Shown piece after piece: positions 1 through 8,809 of a DNA stretch of 64,000 nucleotides. The position numbers and the translations under genes were made by a program. This DNA is from Shewanella sp. AS1 (GTDB taxonomy: Bacteria; Pseudomonadota; Gammaproteobacteria; Enterobacterales; Shewanellaceae). The stretch is from the NCBI RefSeq assembly GCF_021412565.1, contig NZ_JAKCLJ010000002.1, forward strand, positions 186,001 through 250,000, written 5' to 3'. How positions within the stretch are numbered: position 1 is the stretch's first letter; each line of letters starts with the position of its first letter. A model generated the notes under the pieces. It was not told where the DNA came from, ran no database searches, and saw nothing but the letters and a program-made list of their open reading frames with translations.

Positions 1-30
1 TACACTTCCTATTTCGGATACGCACTCTAA

Positions 31-258
31 TTAAGACAGGTTTGATTTCATTACAGATAATATTAGCATCTGCTCATCGTTTCTCAGCTCGCTAAAAGTC
101 GGATTCACCTTAGCCAAAAAACGACAGACATCGCGCCTGGTTCCACTGTCCTTCAATGCTACCTGTAACTCTTCACCATTTTCTGTCTGTTTCAGTGCTA
201 ACTTAAACTTAACTAAGGCCAACGGGCAACGATAAGCGGTCAAATCAATAAAAGTCAT
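31..258 (-). CDS. TusA/SirA-family sulfurtransferase-like protein
   Basis: A 75-residue protein with the TusA-like pattern of a short strand followed by Cys-Pro at residues 11-12 (motif YRCPLALVK) at the start of helix 1. In TusA this Cys carries persulfide sulfur for tRNA thiolation or other sulfur relay. The second Pro of the classic CPxP motif is absent (CPLA here), so this is a divergent member rather than tusA itself. It is divergent from bepA. No strong ribosome-binding site is visible. Family placement is inferred from motif and length; the partner is unknown. Confidence 0.7.
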   Translation of the reverse strand: MTFIDLTAYRCPLALVKFKLALKQTENGEELQVALKDSGTRRDVCRFLAKVNPTFSELRNDEQMLILSVMKSNLS

Positions 259-436
259 AATGAACTTGCTAAAGATAAACTGCAGCTATTATCCTAAGTC
301 TCTAACTAAACCACAAGTTATCAATTACACATCATCCAGTTCGAGATGAGCTGTATGTTAGTTTATGTAAATTAATGAACTAATAGTGATTTCGTCGCTC
401 AAATAACACAGCCAGCACAGACCCCTGAGGAAAGAT

Positions 437-1897
437 TTGAGAACACTACCAACTGCAAAATCCCTTATCGCCGGGGCGCTATCCTTTGCCCTTTTCTCCA
501 TCGCACCTCAGGGTTTTGCAAATAATGATTTACCCGACCTTGGCACCGCAGCGGTTAATACCTTCAGCCTGGAAAAAGAAAATGTCTACGGTGATGCTTA
601 TATGCGGGTGATCCGCGCATCGGCGCCAGTGCTTAACGATCCCGTGTTGAATCAATACACAACCGAGCTGGGTAATCGCTTAGTAGCCCATGCAACTGGG
701 GTCAAAACCCCCTTCTATTTCTTCCTGTTACGTAACGACGAGATCAATGCCTTTGCTTTTTTCGGTGGTCATGTCGCCGTGCATACCGGGTTATTTCTTA
801 ACGCCGACAACGAGAGTCAAATCGCCTCAGTGCTTGCACACGAAATCACCCACGTCACCCAAAGGCACCTGGCTCGTAGCCTCGAAGCCCAGCAAAAAAG
901 CTCCACGGCCACAATGGCGGGGATGCTAGGCTCGATTTTACTGGCGATCGCTGTACCTCAGGTGGGGATAGCCGCCTTAATGACCACCCAGGCACTGACG
1001 ACCCAGTCCCAGATCAACTACACCCGATTGCACGAGAAAGAAGCCGACAGGATAGGCATGCAGATCTTAGCCGAATCAGGGTTTGATCCAGAAGGCGCGG
1101 CCGATTTCTTCGCGAAATTGGCCTCCCGTTATCGCTTTACCTCCAAGCCACCACAGATGCTACTGACTCACCCACTGCCAGAGTCACGTATCACAGAGGC
1201 AAGAAACAGAGCGGCACAATATCCCCACAGATACGTGGCCGATAACCTCGACTTTCAGCTGGCCAAGGCCCGTATTCAGGTACGATTTTCCAGTTACAGC
1301 CCTCAAGCCGCCCTGTCGCTGTTTGAAGAGCAGCTGAAAAAGAACAATTATAACTTTAAACAGGCGGCACAATATGGTCTGGCATTGGCCCTGATGCGTT
1401 CAAAACGGGCAAAAGAAGCAGAAGTGATTATCGATGAGCTGCTGCAATCTGGGCCCAATAATCTCTTCTACATAGATACTAAGACAGATCTGCTGCTCGA
1501 GCGCCAGCAATTCGAGCAAGCCATTAATTTATTGGAGAGAGAGAAGCGCCTTAAACCCACCTCGCAGGTGATCAATATCAACCTAGCCAATGCCTATATC
1601 GAAAGCGATCAGCCCAAGAAGGCAATCCCTATCCTGGAGGAGGTGATTTTCCTCGACAAACAGAGCCAGCTGCCACTGCAACTTTTGAGTGCTGCCTACC
1701 GCAAAGAGGGAAATCAGGCGATGGAGCATTATGTGAAAGCCGAGTCGCTAGCTTTAGCAGCAAACTATGCCGGCGCAATCGATCAGCTCAATTTCGCTTA
1801 TCGTTTATCTGAGAGCGAACCGCTACAACTTGCCCGCATCGAGGCGCGTATTCGTCAGTTTAAACAAGCGAAACAAGCCATGGATGAACTGAAATAG
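437..1897 (+). CDS. bepA: BepA-type periplasmic M48 metalloprotease/chaperone
   Basis: The 486-residue length matches E. coli BepA (YfgC). An N-terminal signal peptide (about residues 1-28, ending near GFANN) is followed by an M48 peptidase domain with the zinc motif HEITH at residues 135-139 and a downstream EKEADR segment that supplies the third zinc ligand. The C-terminal half (about 280-486) is helical and TPR-like. BepA assists LptD and BAM assembly and degrades stalled outer-membrane proteins in the periplasm. The start is TTG at 437, preceded by a GAGG ribosome-binding site six bases upstream. The arsC-like gene follows 74 bp downstream. Confidence 0.92.
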   Translation: MRTLPTAKSLIAGALSFALFSIAPQGFANNDLPDLGTAAVNTFSLEKENVYGDAYMRVIRASAPVLNDPVLNQYTTELGNRLVAHATGVKTPFYFFLLRNDEINAFAFFGGHVAVHTGLFLNADNESQIASVLAHEITHVTQRHLARSLEAQQKSSTATMAGMLGSILLAIAVPQVGIAALMTTQALTTQSQINYTRLHEKEADRIGMQILAESGFDPEGAADFFAKLASRYRFTSKPPQMLLTHPLPESRITEARNRAAQYPHRYVADNLDFQLAKARIQVRFSSYSPQAALSLFEEQLKKNNYNFKQAAQYGLALALMRSKRAKEAEVIIDELLQSGPNNLFYIDTKTDLLLERQQFEQAINLLEREKRLKPTSQVININLANAYIESDQPKKAIPILEEVIFLDKQSQLPLQLLSAAYRKEGNQAMEHYVKAESLALAANYAGAIDQLNFAYRLSESEPLQLARIEARIRQFKQAKQAMDELK

Positions 1898-1971
1898 CGA
1901 TCAGCAAGATTTTGTGACTCAACTCACCTTTTACAGTAGAATGAGCCCAGATCTGTTAACCGGAGAACCTG

Positions 1972-2319
1972 ATGACCCAAGTCACCATAATTCACAATCC
2001 TCGTTGTTCAAAAAGCCGTCAAACTCTGGCGTTACTGGAAGAGCAAGGCTGCAATATCACAGTGGTTGAATACCTGAAGCAACCCCTTTCTAACCTTGAA
2101 ATCAGTGACATTCTTAAAAAGTTAGCCATCAGCCCTCGTGAGCTAATGCGCACCAAAGAAGATGAGTATAAACAGCTTGGCCTAGCGGCCGTTGAGGATG
2201 ACTCTCTGTTGATCCAGGCTATGGTCGATACCCCTAAATTATTAGAACGCCCTATCGTCTTAGCTAACGATAAAGCCGCAATCGGACGCCCACCAGAAAA
2301 CGTACTTAGCATACTATAA
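1972..2319 (+). CDS. ArsC-family (YfgD-like) reductase
   Basis: A 115-residue thioredoxin-fold protein of the glutaredoxin-dependent ArsC family. The nucleophilic Cys lies at residue 12 in NPRCSKSR, and the conserved RPIV segment (about residues 92-95) precedes an Arg in the IGRPPENVL tail. A GGAG ribosome-binding site lies just upstream (CCGGAGAACCTG before the ATG). No arsenic-resistance genes are nearby; the position next to bepA and near hda and uraA is that of the housekeeping paralogue yfgD, so a dedicated arsenate role is not supported. It is followed after 8 bp by the DUF2069 gene, probably in one transcript. Confidence 0.87.
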   Translation: MTQVTIIHNPRCSKSRQTLALLEEQGCNITVVEYLKQPLSNLEISDILKKLAISPRELMRTKEDEYKQLGLAAVEDDSLLIQAMVDTPKLLERPIVLANDKAAIGRPPENVLSIL

Positions 2320-2327
2320 GGCCTGCA

Positions 2328-2711
2328 ATGAAGAGCAATACCCTATTTAAGCTTGGCCGCACCGCTTATGTTGCGCTGCTTTTGTTGATGGCTGGCTGGT
2401 TTACCCTGCAGGGCGTTAACGGTCAATATTCGCTTCTGTTCAGCCTGTTATGGATCTTACCCCTGTTAGCCCCACTCAAAGGGATCTTAACCGGCAATCC
2501 TTACACCTATGCTTGGGCAAGTTTTATAATCTGCTTGTATCTGCTACATGGTTTAACCTTGCTGTACGTGACAGAAACCGCCCTGCTTTTTGCCATAGTC
2601 GAAGTGGTTCTGCTCTGTACCTTATTGGTCGTTTTCCCCTTCTACGCGCGCTTAAGAGGACGAGAGCTGGGCCTAGGTCTAAAAAAACAGGCAAACAAAA
2701 AAGCGCCCTAG
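2328..2711 (+). CDS. DUF2069 inner-membrane protein
   Basis: A 127-residue protein with four predicted hydrophobic segments (about residues 12-30, 35-50, 58-78, 84-105) and a basic tail ending KKQANKKAP. This matches the small DUF2069 membrane family found beside the arsC-like gene in Shewanella and Vibrio. No function is known. It starts 8 bp after the ArsC-like gene. Its stop codon lies inside the loop and arm of the downstream terminator hairpin, so the last codons (KKAP) are fixed partly by RNA structure. Confidence 0.8.
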   Translation: MKSNTLFKLGRTAYVALLLLMAGWFTLQGVNGQYSLLFSLLWILPLLAPLKGILTGNPYTYAWASFIICLYLLHGLTLLYVTETALLFAIVEVVLLCTLLVVFPFYARLRGRELGLGLKKQANKKAP

Positions 2712-2727
2712 GCGCTTTTTTTAACTT
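2697..2727. terminator. Bidirectional terminator between DUF2069 gene and hda
   Basis: A perfect 11-bp stem (2697-2707 pairing with 2711-2721, loop CTA) has A-rich and T-rich flanks, so it can terminate on both strands. It sits between two convergent genes, and its left arm is also the coding end and stop codon of the DUF2069 gene. Confidence 0.85.
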
Positions 2728-2736
2728 TAGAACAGA

Positions 2737-3456
2737 CTAGAGCCTCAGCATCTCTTTAATAAAAGGGATGGTCAGCTTGCGTTGGTGAACCAGAGAGGCC
2801 TTATCCAGCCTGTCGAGCACATCAAATAAGGTGCGCAGATCTCTGGCCAAACGATTTAGCAGGAAACGACCCACATCTTCAGGTAACTGCAATCCGCGCA
2901 TCGCAGCACGGCGTTGCAATGCGGCAAGTTTTTCCTCATCGGCCATGGGCTGCAACTGATAAGTCACTCCCCACTGCATACGCGAAACAAGATCCGGCAA
3001 GCCAAAACCACTCTCGGTTGCTGAGGCGCTCGCACTCACCACAAGGGCACAGTCGGTCTGTTCAGCAATACGGTTATAAAGATCAAATAGCGCCTCTTCC
3101 CATAGCGGATGGCCAGCAATGGCATCGATATCATCGATACAGACTAAGTTGACCCGCTCCAGCCCCTCTAACAACTCGGTAGAGATACTGGCATGAATGG
3201 CTAAAGGCAGATAAAAACTGCTGCGGTTAAGCTCATTCGCCCTGGCACAGGTTGCGTGCATCAGATGTGTTCGGCCCGATTTTTGAGGCCCAAACAGATA
3301 GACAGATTTGTCCCTCTGCCCGGCCGCACACCCTTGCAGGGTTTGAATAAGCTCATCATTACCCGAAGCCGGGTAATAACTTTGAAATGTCTCATCATCG
3401 GGCAGATAAACGGGTAAAGACAATTGTAACGGTGAATGAGATGCCACTAAATTCAA
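2737..3456 (-). CDS. hda: DnaA inactivator Hda
   Basis: A 239-residue DnaA-like AAA+ protein without the DNA-binding domain IV. The N-terminal beta-clamp-binding motif QLSLPV is at residues 12-17. It has a Walker A region (GPQKSGRTHL), a Walker B region (VCIDDIDAI) and the sensor 2 region LARDLRTL. With the DNA-loaded clamp, Hda stimulates ATP hydrolysis by DnaA and prevents over-initiation. The assigned start is a TTG; a GTG three codons in (3447) is an alternative, because neither has a strong ribosome-binding site. The gene faces the DUF2069 gene across a shared terminator. Confidence 0.93.
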   Translation of the reverse strand: MNLVASHSPLQLSLPVYLPDDETFQSYYPASGNDELIQTLQGCAAGQRDKSVYLFGPQKSGRTHLMHATCARANELNRSSFYLPLAIHASISTELLEGLERVNLVCIDDIDAIAGHPLWEEALFDLYNRIAEQTDCALVVSASASATESGFGLPDLVSRMQWGVTYQLQPMADEEKLAALQRRAAMRGLQLPEDVGRFLLNRLARDLRTLFDVLDRLDKASLVHQRKLTIPFIKEMLRL

Positions 3457-3518
3457 TCTCGATTTTACGTATTGATAAACAGATTAAGGGAGTGCTTAAT
3501 TGAAACGCTCACCCTACA

Positions 3519-4610
3519 TCACTGTCCCAGCCAAATGTAGTTAGCCACATCATTCTGTGAGCTTGTTAACGGATCTTGATCGACTGAACGCGAATTTGAT
3601 TGCCGTTTGACCTTAGATTCCAGGTTCAGCAATCGGGACAGATCCGCTTCTGTCCCAAAAAGCTGCAGTGAAAATATCGCAGAATCCCCTTGCAGGCGAG
3701 TCAGGGTCACACGCTTTACCGCAGTTAACTGACCCAAATAATGTTCAATATCCACCAGTTGCTTACGCTCAGTGATTTGAACAAAATTCAGCTGAGTCAT
3801 CAAAGACTCGCCCGTATCGGCAACGGCATAACGCCCCGCGTAGTACTCACTGATGGCACTATAGATCTGCTCAAGGGCACTGTCTGTATCTGCAGCTGCG
3901 CCCGATGCTTGGGTAAGTGGGGTAAACAAGGCGTTGTCACCCCGTACAGGATAGAGCGCCATGGTATAACTTCTACGCTCGCCATTATCACTGGGCTCGA
4001 TGCTTGCCATCACAAAATAATCTGTGCCATAGCGCGCAGAGGCGTTGACGACATGGTCGACAAACATACCACGCACGTCATTGGCGGTTATCTTCATCCT
4101 GTCATCAAGGTCCATAATTGGTAGTAGCGTAGGAACACCACGTTCACCTGCCAGTTCACGGATAAAAGCGCGGGTTTCTGTGGTCGACTCATCATTGAGT
4201 ATGGTGCGCTCATCCTCATCCTGTACTAACCAGAACAGGGTTAAGGGACGCTGTGTTCCCCACACAGGTAACTGTGCATCGCGCAGCAATCTGACGACTT
4301 TTTGTAGATCGAATGAAACATGCAGATATAACTGCCCTTCATTCTCCTGATAACCGAACTGGCGAATAAAGTTCGTTGGGCTTTTAATGGCTGAGGCTAT
4401 AGTCGGGTTGGATAACACACTCTGACTGCCAGCATTTTTCAATACGACATTACGCAAGGCCTGTTGCAGCGCATTTTGTTGGGTTTGGCTAGTGCGATCT
4501 TCAACCTTAACGTTACTCTCATCGAGTTGAAGGCGCTCTTGAGCCTGTACACTCACGCTCAAAAGCAGCAATGCTGCGCTAAAAATAGCGAATATATGAT
4601 TCTTAAACAT
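3519..4610 (-). CDS. DUF2066 exported protein
   Basis: A 363-residue protein with a clear signal peptide (residues 1-23, ending SVQA), so it is probably periplasmic. The body matches the DUF2066 family, which in Shewanella and Vibrio lies between hda and purM or uracil-permease genes. No catalytic motif is visible and no function is established. The gene is in the same orientation as hda, 62 bp upstream of it, and could be cotranscribed. Confidence 0.78.
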   Translation of the reverse strand: MFKNHIFAIFSAALLLLSVSVQAQERLQLDESNVKVEDRTSQTQQNALQQALRNVVLKNAGSQSVLSNPTIASAIKSPTNFIRQFGYQENEGQLYLHVSFDLQKVVRLLRDAQLPVWGTQRPLTLFWLVQDEDERTILNDESTTETRAFIRELAGERGVPTLLPIMDLDDRMKITANDVRGMFVDHVVNASARYGTDYFVMASIEPSDNGERRSYTMALYPVRGDNALFTPLTQASGAAADTDSALEQIYSAISEYYAGRYAVADTGESLMTQLNFVQITERKQLVDIEHYLGQLTAVKRVTLTRLQGDSAIFSLQLFGTEADLSRLLNLESKVKRQSNSRSVDQDPLTSSQNDVANYIWLGQ

Positions 4611-4823
4611 CCGTATCCGATTCTTTAACCAAAAAAAACGTTAACCAAATTAGAGTGGCGGCAGTGTAACACACCTGGTAAATCCATGCCTGTCACATTG
4701 ATCATTTCAGTTTAACTATTTTATTCCCATTCGACGAGTTTTGCAGAATGTGATCTTTTCGAATGTAAAAAAAGGAGCATCAAGTTAAACTTTTTCGGTT
4801 TACCTACAAAATAGAGAATAAGA

Positions 4824-6056
4824 ATGAATCGTTTAATGCTCCCCTTACAAGGCGCACAGATGTTGTTTGTCGCCTTTGGCGCATTAGTGTTGATGCCGTT
4901 ATTAACTGGCTTAGACACCAATGTTGCCCTATTTACCGCAGGCGTTGGCACCTTACTGTTCCAACTCATCACCAAGCGCCAAGTGCCAGTGTTTCTTGCC
5001 TCCTCCTTTGCTTTTATCGCTCCTATCCTGTACGGCGTGCAAACCTGGGGCATTCCAGCCACTATGGGTGGATTAATGGCCGCTGGCTGTGTCTATCTGA
5101 TATTAGCCAGCCTAGTGAAACTGCGTGGTGATGGCTTTATCAAACGTCTGCTCCCGCCTGTGGTCGTGGGCCCAGTAATTATTGTGATAGGTCTAGGTCT
5201 CGCCCCAGTCGCTGTGAATATGGCATTAGGTAAAAGTGGTGATGGCAGTTTAGTCCTGGTCGATGCTGATCATGCGTTGATCCTGTCTTTGGCCTCACTG
5301 CTTGCCACTATCGGTGTCGCCATTTTTGCCAAAGGGATAGCTAAACTTATGCCCATTCTGGCAGGCATTATAGTGGGATACACTTTAGGTTTGGCCTTTG
5401 GCATTATCGACTTTACCCCAGTGCAGCAGGCTAAATGGCTGGCATTACCCAACTTCGTAGCGCCAGAATTTCATTGGCATGCCATCGCCTTTATGATCCC
5501 AGTCGCCATCGCCCCTGCGGTGGAGCATATCGGCGATATTTTGGCCATTTCCAATGTCACAGGTAAAGACTATATGAAAAAGCCTGGCCTGCACCGCACC
5601 CTGTCAGGAGATGGCGTAGCGACCATAGCCGCCTCAGCCTTTGGTGGACCACCAAATACAACTTACTCCGAAGTCACAGGTGCGGTCACCCTGACAAAAA
5701 GTTTCGATCCCCGCATCATGACCTGGACTGCAATAACCGCCATTGCTCTGGCATTCGTAGGTAAATTAGGCGCCTTAATGCAAACCATCCCTGTCCCTGT
5801 GATGGGTGGGATCATGTGTCTGCTGTTTGGTTCAATCGCCGCCGTGGGTCTGAACTCTTTAATCAAAAACCATGTTGATCTCAGCGAGCCAAGAAACCTG
5901 TGTATCGTTGGGGTAACTCTGGTATTCGGCATAGGTGGAATGGCGTTTGGCATAGGCTCCTTCAGCCTGACCGGGATCAGTCTGTGTGGCATAGTGGCCA
6001 TCACAATGAACCTCATCCTGCCTCAGACCAAAGCACAAGCTGCGCCTTTGAAATAA
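4824..6056 (+). CDS. uraA: Uracil permease (NCS2 family)
   Basis: A 410-residue protein of about 14 hydrophobic segments. The two glutamates that bind uracil in E. coli UraA are recognisable in the motifs PAVEHIGD (about residue 230) and NTTYSEVTGA (about 280). It imports uracil with protons for the salvage pathway; upp is not in the window. The start follows a weak GAGAATAAG ribosome-binding region. The 213 bp upstream contain a loose inverted repeat (CATTCGA and TCGAATG, 4728-4765) but no clear attenuator. Confidence 0.9.
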   Translation: MNRLMLPLQGAQMLFVAFGALVLMPLLTGLDTNVALFTAGVGTLLFQLITKRQVPVFLASSFAFIAPILYGVQTWGIPATMGGLMAAGCVYLILASLVKLRGDGFIKRLLPPVVVGPVIIVIGLGLAPVAVNMALGKSGDGSLVLVDADHALILSLASLLATIGVAIFAKGIAKLMPILAGIIVGYTLGLAFGIIDFTPVQQAKWLALPNFVAPEFHWHAIAFMIPVAIAPAVEHIGDILAISNVTGKDYMKKPGLHRTLSGDGVATIAASAFGGPPNTTYSEVTGAVTLTKSFDPRIMTWTAITAIALAFVGKLGALMQTIPVPVMGGIMCLLFGSIAAVGLNSLIKNHVDLSEPRNLCIVGVTLVFGIGGMAFGIGSFSLTGISLCGIVAITMNLILPQTKAQAAPLK

Positions 6057-6092
6057 CCCAGAGACTTGAGCTGTAGCCAAAACTGGCAAGCC

Positions 6093-6130
6093 CAATAAAA
6101 AATCCACCGCAAAGGTGGATTTTTTATTGG
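6093..6130. terminator. Bidirectional terminator after uraA
   Basis: A 38-bp hairpin with arms CCAATAAAAAATCCACC and its complement, and a short GCAAA-type loop. A and T tracts form part of the stem, so it can work for uraA (+) and for the convergent carboxylesterase gene (-). Confidence 0.85.
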
Positions 6131-6180
6131 CTATTTGTGCGTTACGCTCAAAAGGCTTAGCCACTTAATCTATTCAATCC

Positions 6181-6867
6181 TCAGCTTAACCGCTCAATCA
6201 GCCAGCAGCTGATATCCTGTAGCTGCTCAGGTAACACGCTGTGCCCCATAGGATAGCTTTGCCATTGAACCGGATAACCCGCCGCCTTCACTAATTCGTG
6301 AGCAGCAAGCCCAGCACCAAATGGCACCACTTCATCTTTCTCGCCATGTTGTTGCAAGATAGGTGTATGACGATTCGCCTCACTGAGGTTATCGGGCAGC
6401 TGCTCGCCACTAGCAAGATAACAGGAGAGCGCCATGATCCCCGCCAGCGGTTTATCATACCTGAGCGCAGTAAACAGGCTCATCACGCCTCCCTGACTAA
6501 AGCCAGCCAACACTATCTTATCGGCAGGAATGCCCGCTGCGATCTGCTCGTCAATTAGATTCGCAATCGCTTTTTCAGAGACTAATACCCCGGCTATATC
6601 AGCGCGGTTTTTCATATCCAGTCCCCGTATATCATACCAGGCTGGCATCACGAACCCTTGGTTCAGTGTCACTGGAATACTCGGTGAGTGTGGAAAGATA
6701 AATCGCACAGCCAAAGAATCAGGTATCGCCAGCAGAGGCACTATGGGCGCAAAACCGGCTCCAGAATCTCCCAATCCATGTAACCAGATAACGCAGGCCT
6801 TAGCGGGTAGTGTGGGTTCTACGGCGATCCTCTCTAAAAGGGCACACTCTATCGGAACAGAGCTCAT
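6181..6867 (-). CDS. Carboxylesterase/phospholipase family alpha/beta hydrolase
   Basis: A roughly 228-residue hydrolase of the small carboxylesterase (acyl-protein thioesterase-like) family. It shows an oxyanion region WLHGLGDSGAGF, the nucleophile elbow GFSQGG, a catalytic Asp in GEKDEVVPF and His in MGHSV. The family hydrolyses short acyl esters or lysophospholipids in the cytoplasm; the natural substrate here is unknown. The ATG at 6867 is preferred over a TTG one codon upstream because AAGGA lies seven bases before it. It is transcribed alone. Confidence 0.85.
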   Translation of the reverse strand: MSSVPIECALLERIAVEPTLPAKACVIWLHGLGDSGAGFAPIVPLLAIPDSLAVRFIFPHSPSIPVTLNQGFVMPAWYDIRGLDMKNRADIAGVLVSEKAIANLIDEQIAAGIPADKIVLAGFSQGGVMSLFTALRYDKPLAGIMALSCYLASGEQLPDNLSEANRHTPILQQHGEKDEVVPFGAGLAAHELVKAAGYPVQWQSYPMGHSVLPEQLQDISCWLIERLS

Positions 6868-6982
6868 CAATATTTCCTTATCTCAACCCAAAAAATTCGC
6901 GACATAATAGCAGGAAGCCGGACCAGACCCAACTCGATAAAATGGATACTGAATTCAAAGTATAAGATAAATAGCGATTCAT

Positions 6983-7210
6983 TTACTGCGTCGCTAACCC
7001 CAGTTGATTGATAACCTGCTCTAACTGCTGTGAGTCATCGAGTTTGATACTCCAGCACACTGCCCCCGCATCGGCCACTAACATCAGGGCATCTTGAAAT
7101 ACCTTAAGATCCTCGGCCATGGCGTAGAGAGAGACTGTACTCTGGTTCAACTTAACGTGAATGTCGTTTACGGAGAGGATCAGTTTTCCCGTTGAGAAAT
7201 CGATAACCAT
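6983..7210 (-). CDS. DUF3389 small protein
   Basis: A protein of about 75 residues beginning MVIDFSTGKL. It resembles the DUF3389 family of small Shewanella/Vibrio proteins, with no signal peptide, membrane segment or catalytic motif. The start at 7210 is chosen because AGGGA precedes it closely. A longer reading frame begins at 7246 but would run through the terminator hairpin of the upstream gene. Function unknown. Confidence 0.68.
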   Translation of the reverse strand: MVIDFSTGKLILSVNDIHVKLNQSTVSLYAMAEDLKVFQDALMLVADAGAVCWSIKLDDSQQLEQVINQLGLATQ

Positions 7211-7237
7211 AAAATCCCTATATCGCGCCAAAAGAAT

Positions 7238-7266
7238 AAAACCCAAAATAAATCTGGGTTTTATCT
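7238..7266. terminator. Terminator after slyD-like gene
   Basis: An inverted repeat AAAACCCA/TGGGTTTT with flanking A and T runs, immediately downstream of the SlyD-like gene on the minus strand and upstream of the DUF3389 start. Confidence 0.7.
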
Positions 7267-7291
7267 ATAGACGTCTGTTTAGAATCACAAA

Positions 7292-7774
7292 TTAGTGATG
7301 ATGACCACCGACGCCATGGGCATGACCATGAGCTATCTCTTCCTGAGTGGCATCGCGGGCGCCGACCACCTCGAGTTCGAAGGTCAGCTCGCGTCCCGCA
7401 AGAGGATGGTTAATGTCTACTGTGGCCATAAACTTACCCACTTTCAATACGGTCACCTGACGCTGGCCCTGTTCTGTATGAATGATCGCGCGCATCCCTG
7501 GCTTCCAGACTTTCGCGCCCTGCAGATGCTTAACCGACACGCGCTGCTCGGCGTCTGGGTTACGGATCCCGTAAGTTTCCTCTGGAGGCAGAGTCACACT
7601 GAAACTGTCGCCAATCGCCCGCCCTGTTAACGCCTTTTCTACACCCGGCATCATATTGTGATGGCCATGCAGATAGGCGATAGGATCGAGCCCCTTGTTT
7701 GTCTCCAGCTCTTCACCTTTCTCATCGCGCAGGGTGTAATTAAACTGCACCACCATATCGTTTTTAATGCTCAT
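7292..7774 (-). CDS. SlyD-like FKBP peptidyl-prolyl cis-trans isomerase
   Basis: A protein of about 160 residues with the FKBP/SlyD fold: N-terminal FNYTLRDEKGEEL, the GLDPIAYLHG segment, an inserted chaperone (IF) domain in the middle, and a His-rich tail (HGHAHGVGGHHH) suited to nickel or zinc binding. Members speed proline isomerisation and act as folding helpers; SlyD also supplies nickel to hydrogenase. The ATG at 7774 is chosen over an upstream in-frame ATG because GAAGGA lies six bases before it. The short tail suggests an SlpA/SlyD intermediate rather than a full metallochaperone. Confidence 0.87.
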   Translation of the reverse strand: MSIKNDMVVQFNYTLRDEKGEELETNKGLDPIAYLHGHHNMMPGVEKALTGRAIGDSFSVTLPPEETYGIRNPDAEQRVSVKHLQGAKVWKPGMRAIIHTEQGQRQVTVLKVGKFMATVDINHPLAGRELTFELEVVGARDATQEEIAHGHAHGVGGHHH

Positions 7775-7850
7775 TGAGTGTCCTTCTTCTATACACACTG
7801 AAAATTAGGGTCGAGCTTAGCAAAACTCCTTCGATAGCTCTAGCCTGGAC

Positions 7851-8726
7851 TTACCTTGATTTTGCACCCGGCACTATTGTCAGATGCTCAATCTCATCAA
7901 GTACTGACAGATTCTCCAATGCCAGCTGACACACCCCTTTCGCTATCTGATGTTTTACCGAGCAATCGACACTCCATTGGCGCAGCAGATAACCGGCTAG
8001 CGCCGCACGGCTGTGCTGAATAAGCTTGCCATCCACCATTTTATAATCCAACTCAATCGCCTCGGGATGAGTAAGGCTGGGATGGGGAATAAGCACCAGC
8101 TCTACCCATTTCTGCCAGCCCAGATCTTGACTCGGCAACTCATGATCGAAAGGCTCACTGCTGCTCAGCCTGACCGAGGTAATGCGTGTCACCACAAAGT
8201 CGGTAAACACCTGATGTTTTCTATCGAAGCAACGCACATGCCAACGCTGGCCATTGTTAACTAAGGTATGGGGAACCAGCTCCCTTGTGGTCAAGCCTGA
8301 AGAGACAGACACATAAGTCACTTCAATCGCCTGTTGCTGCTGAATGGCGCGCATGATCCCGGCAATGATATTGGGATCGGGATGAATTAGCTGCACCGCA
8401 TCGATACACACATCGCTGGGCTGCACAGGATGGGATAAACCATCACCAAAACCATTGGCCAAACCGTGGAGGATCACTTCAGGATCATGGTCAAACAGAG
8501 GCGCAAACTTATCACACCTGTGGTAGCGTTTGGTTTGATGAATTAACTGCATATTCTTGGGAGCCAGCTCGCGGTAGCAGGCCAGATCCCGGGTGGATGC
8601 CGCTAGACCCGTGGCAAATTTGGCGATGAGATCCTGGCGAGAGATCTGCCCAAAATATTGCAGACTAAAATCGATAAAGGCCAGACGCTGCCGCTGTGCA
8701 TGGGTTAAATCGGCAAGAAGATCCAT
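7851..8726 (-). CDS. WYL-domain transcriptional regulator
   Basis: A 291-residue protein. Its N-terminal region (about 1-70) reads as a winged-helix DNA-binding domain (QRLAFIDFSLQYFGQISRQDLI). The middle (about 135-210) has the WYL-type Sm-like segment, with AIEVTYVSVSSG and RWHVRCFDRKHQ. WYL regulators sense ligands, often nucleotides or nucleic acid, and many repress nearby or defence genes. No defence genes are adjacent. A perfect 14-bp inverted repeat lies 18 bp upstream of the start, a possible autoregulatory operator. Confidence 0.82.
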   Translation of the reverse strand: MDLLADLTHAQRQRLAFIDFSLQYFGQISRQDLIAKFATGLAASTRDLACYRELAPKNMQLIHQTKRYHRCDKFAPLFDHDPEVILHGLANGFGDGLSHPVQPSDVCIDAVQLIHPDPNIIAGIMRAIQQQQAIEVTYVSVSSGLTTRELVPHTLVNNGQRWHVRCFDRKHQVFTDFVVTRITSVRLSSSEPFDHELPSQDLGWQKWVELVLIPHPSLTHPEAIELDYKMVDGKLIQHSRAALAGYLLRQWSVDCSVKHQIAKGVCQLALENLSVLDEIEHLTIVPGAKSR

Positions 8727-8743
8727 GGTGACACCTTAAAATT

Positions 8744-8783
8744 ATCCATTAGTTTCAGAGAGGTTAACTTGAAACTAATGGAT
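8744..8783. promoter_or_regulatory. 14-bp inverted repeat upstream of the WYL regulator
   Basis: Perfect arms ATCCATTAGTTTCA (8744-8757) and its complement (8770-8783) around a 12-bp spacer. There is no T tract, so it is less likely a terminator of the upstream transglycosylase gene and more likely an operator or an RNA hairpin in the WYL gene leader. A related half-site arrangement occurs upstream of the universal stress protein gene at 33732-33775. Confidence 0.5.
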
Positions 8784-8809
8784 TACCTTTCAAGATGCAA
8801 TCAAAATGA

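Noticed and set aside
1972..2319. Arsenic-resistance locus
   Set aside because: Only an ArsC-family protein is present, in the housekeeping yfgD-like position; no arsB, arsR or acr3.
4728..4765. Inverted repeat CATTCGA/TCGAATG upstream of uraA as an attenuator
   Set aside because: Seven-base arms with a long loop and no T tract; no leader peptide or PyrR-type element recognised.
5663..6016. Antisense frame inside uraA, and similar long antisense frames inside hisD (59184-59810), the M3 gene (25445-25975) and hmgA (16775-17221)
   Set aside because: Each lies wholly within a well-supported gene on the opposite strand, without family motifs; shadows of codon bias.
7851..8726. WYL regulator as a marker of a defence island
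   Set aside because: Neighbours are housekeeping genes (SlyD-like isomerase, MltB transglycosylase); no nuclease, helicase or toxin genes nearby.
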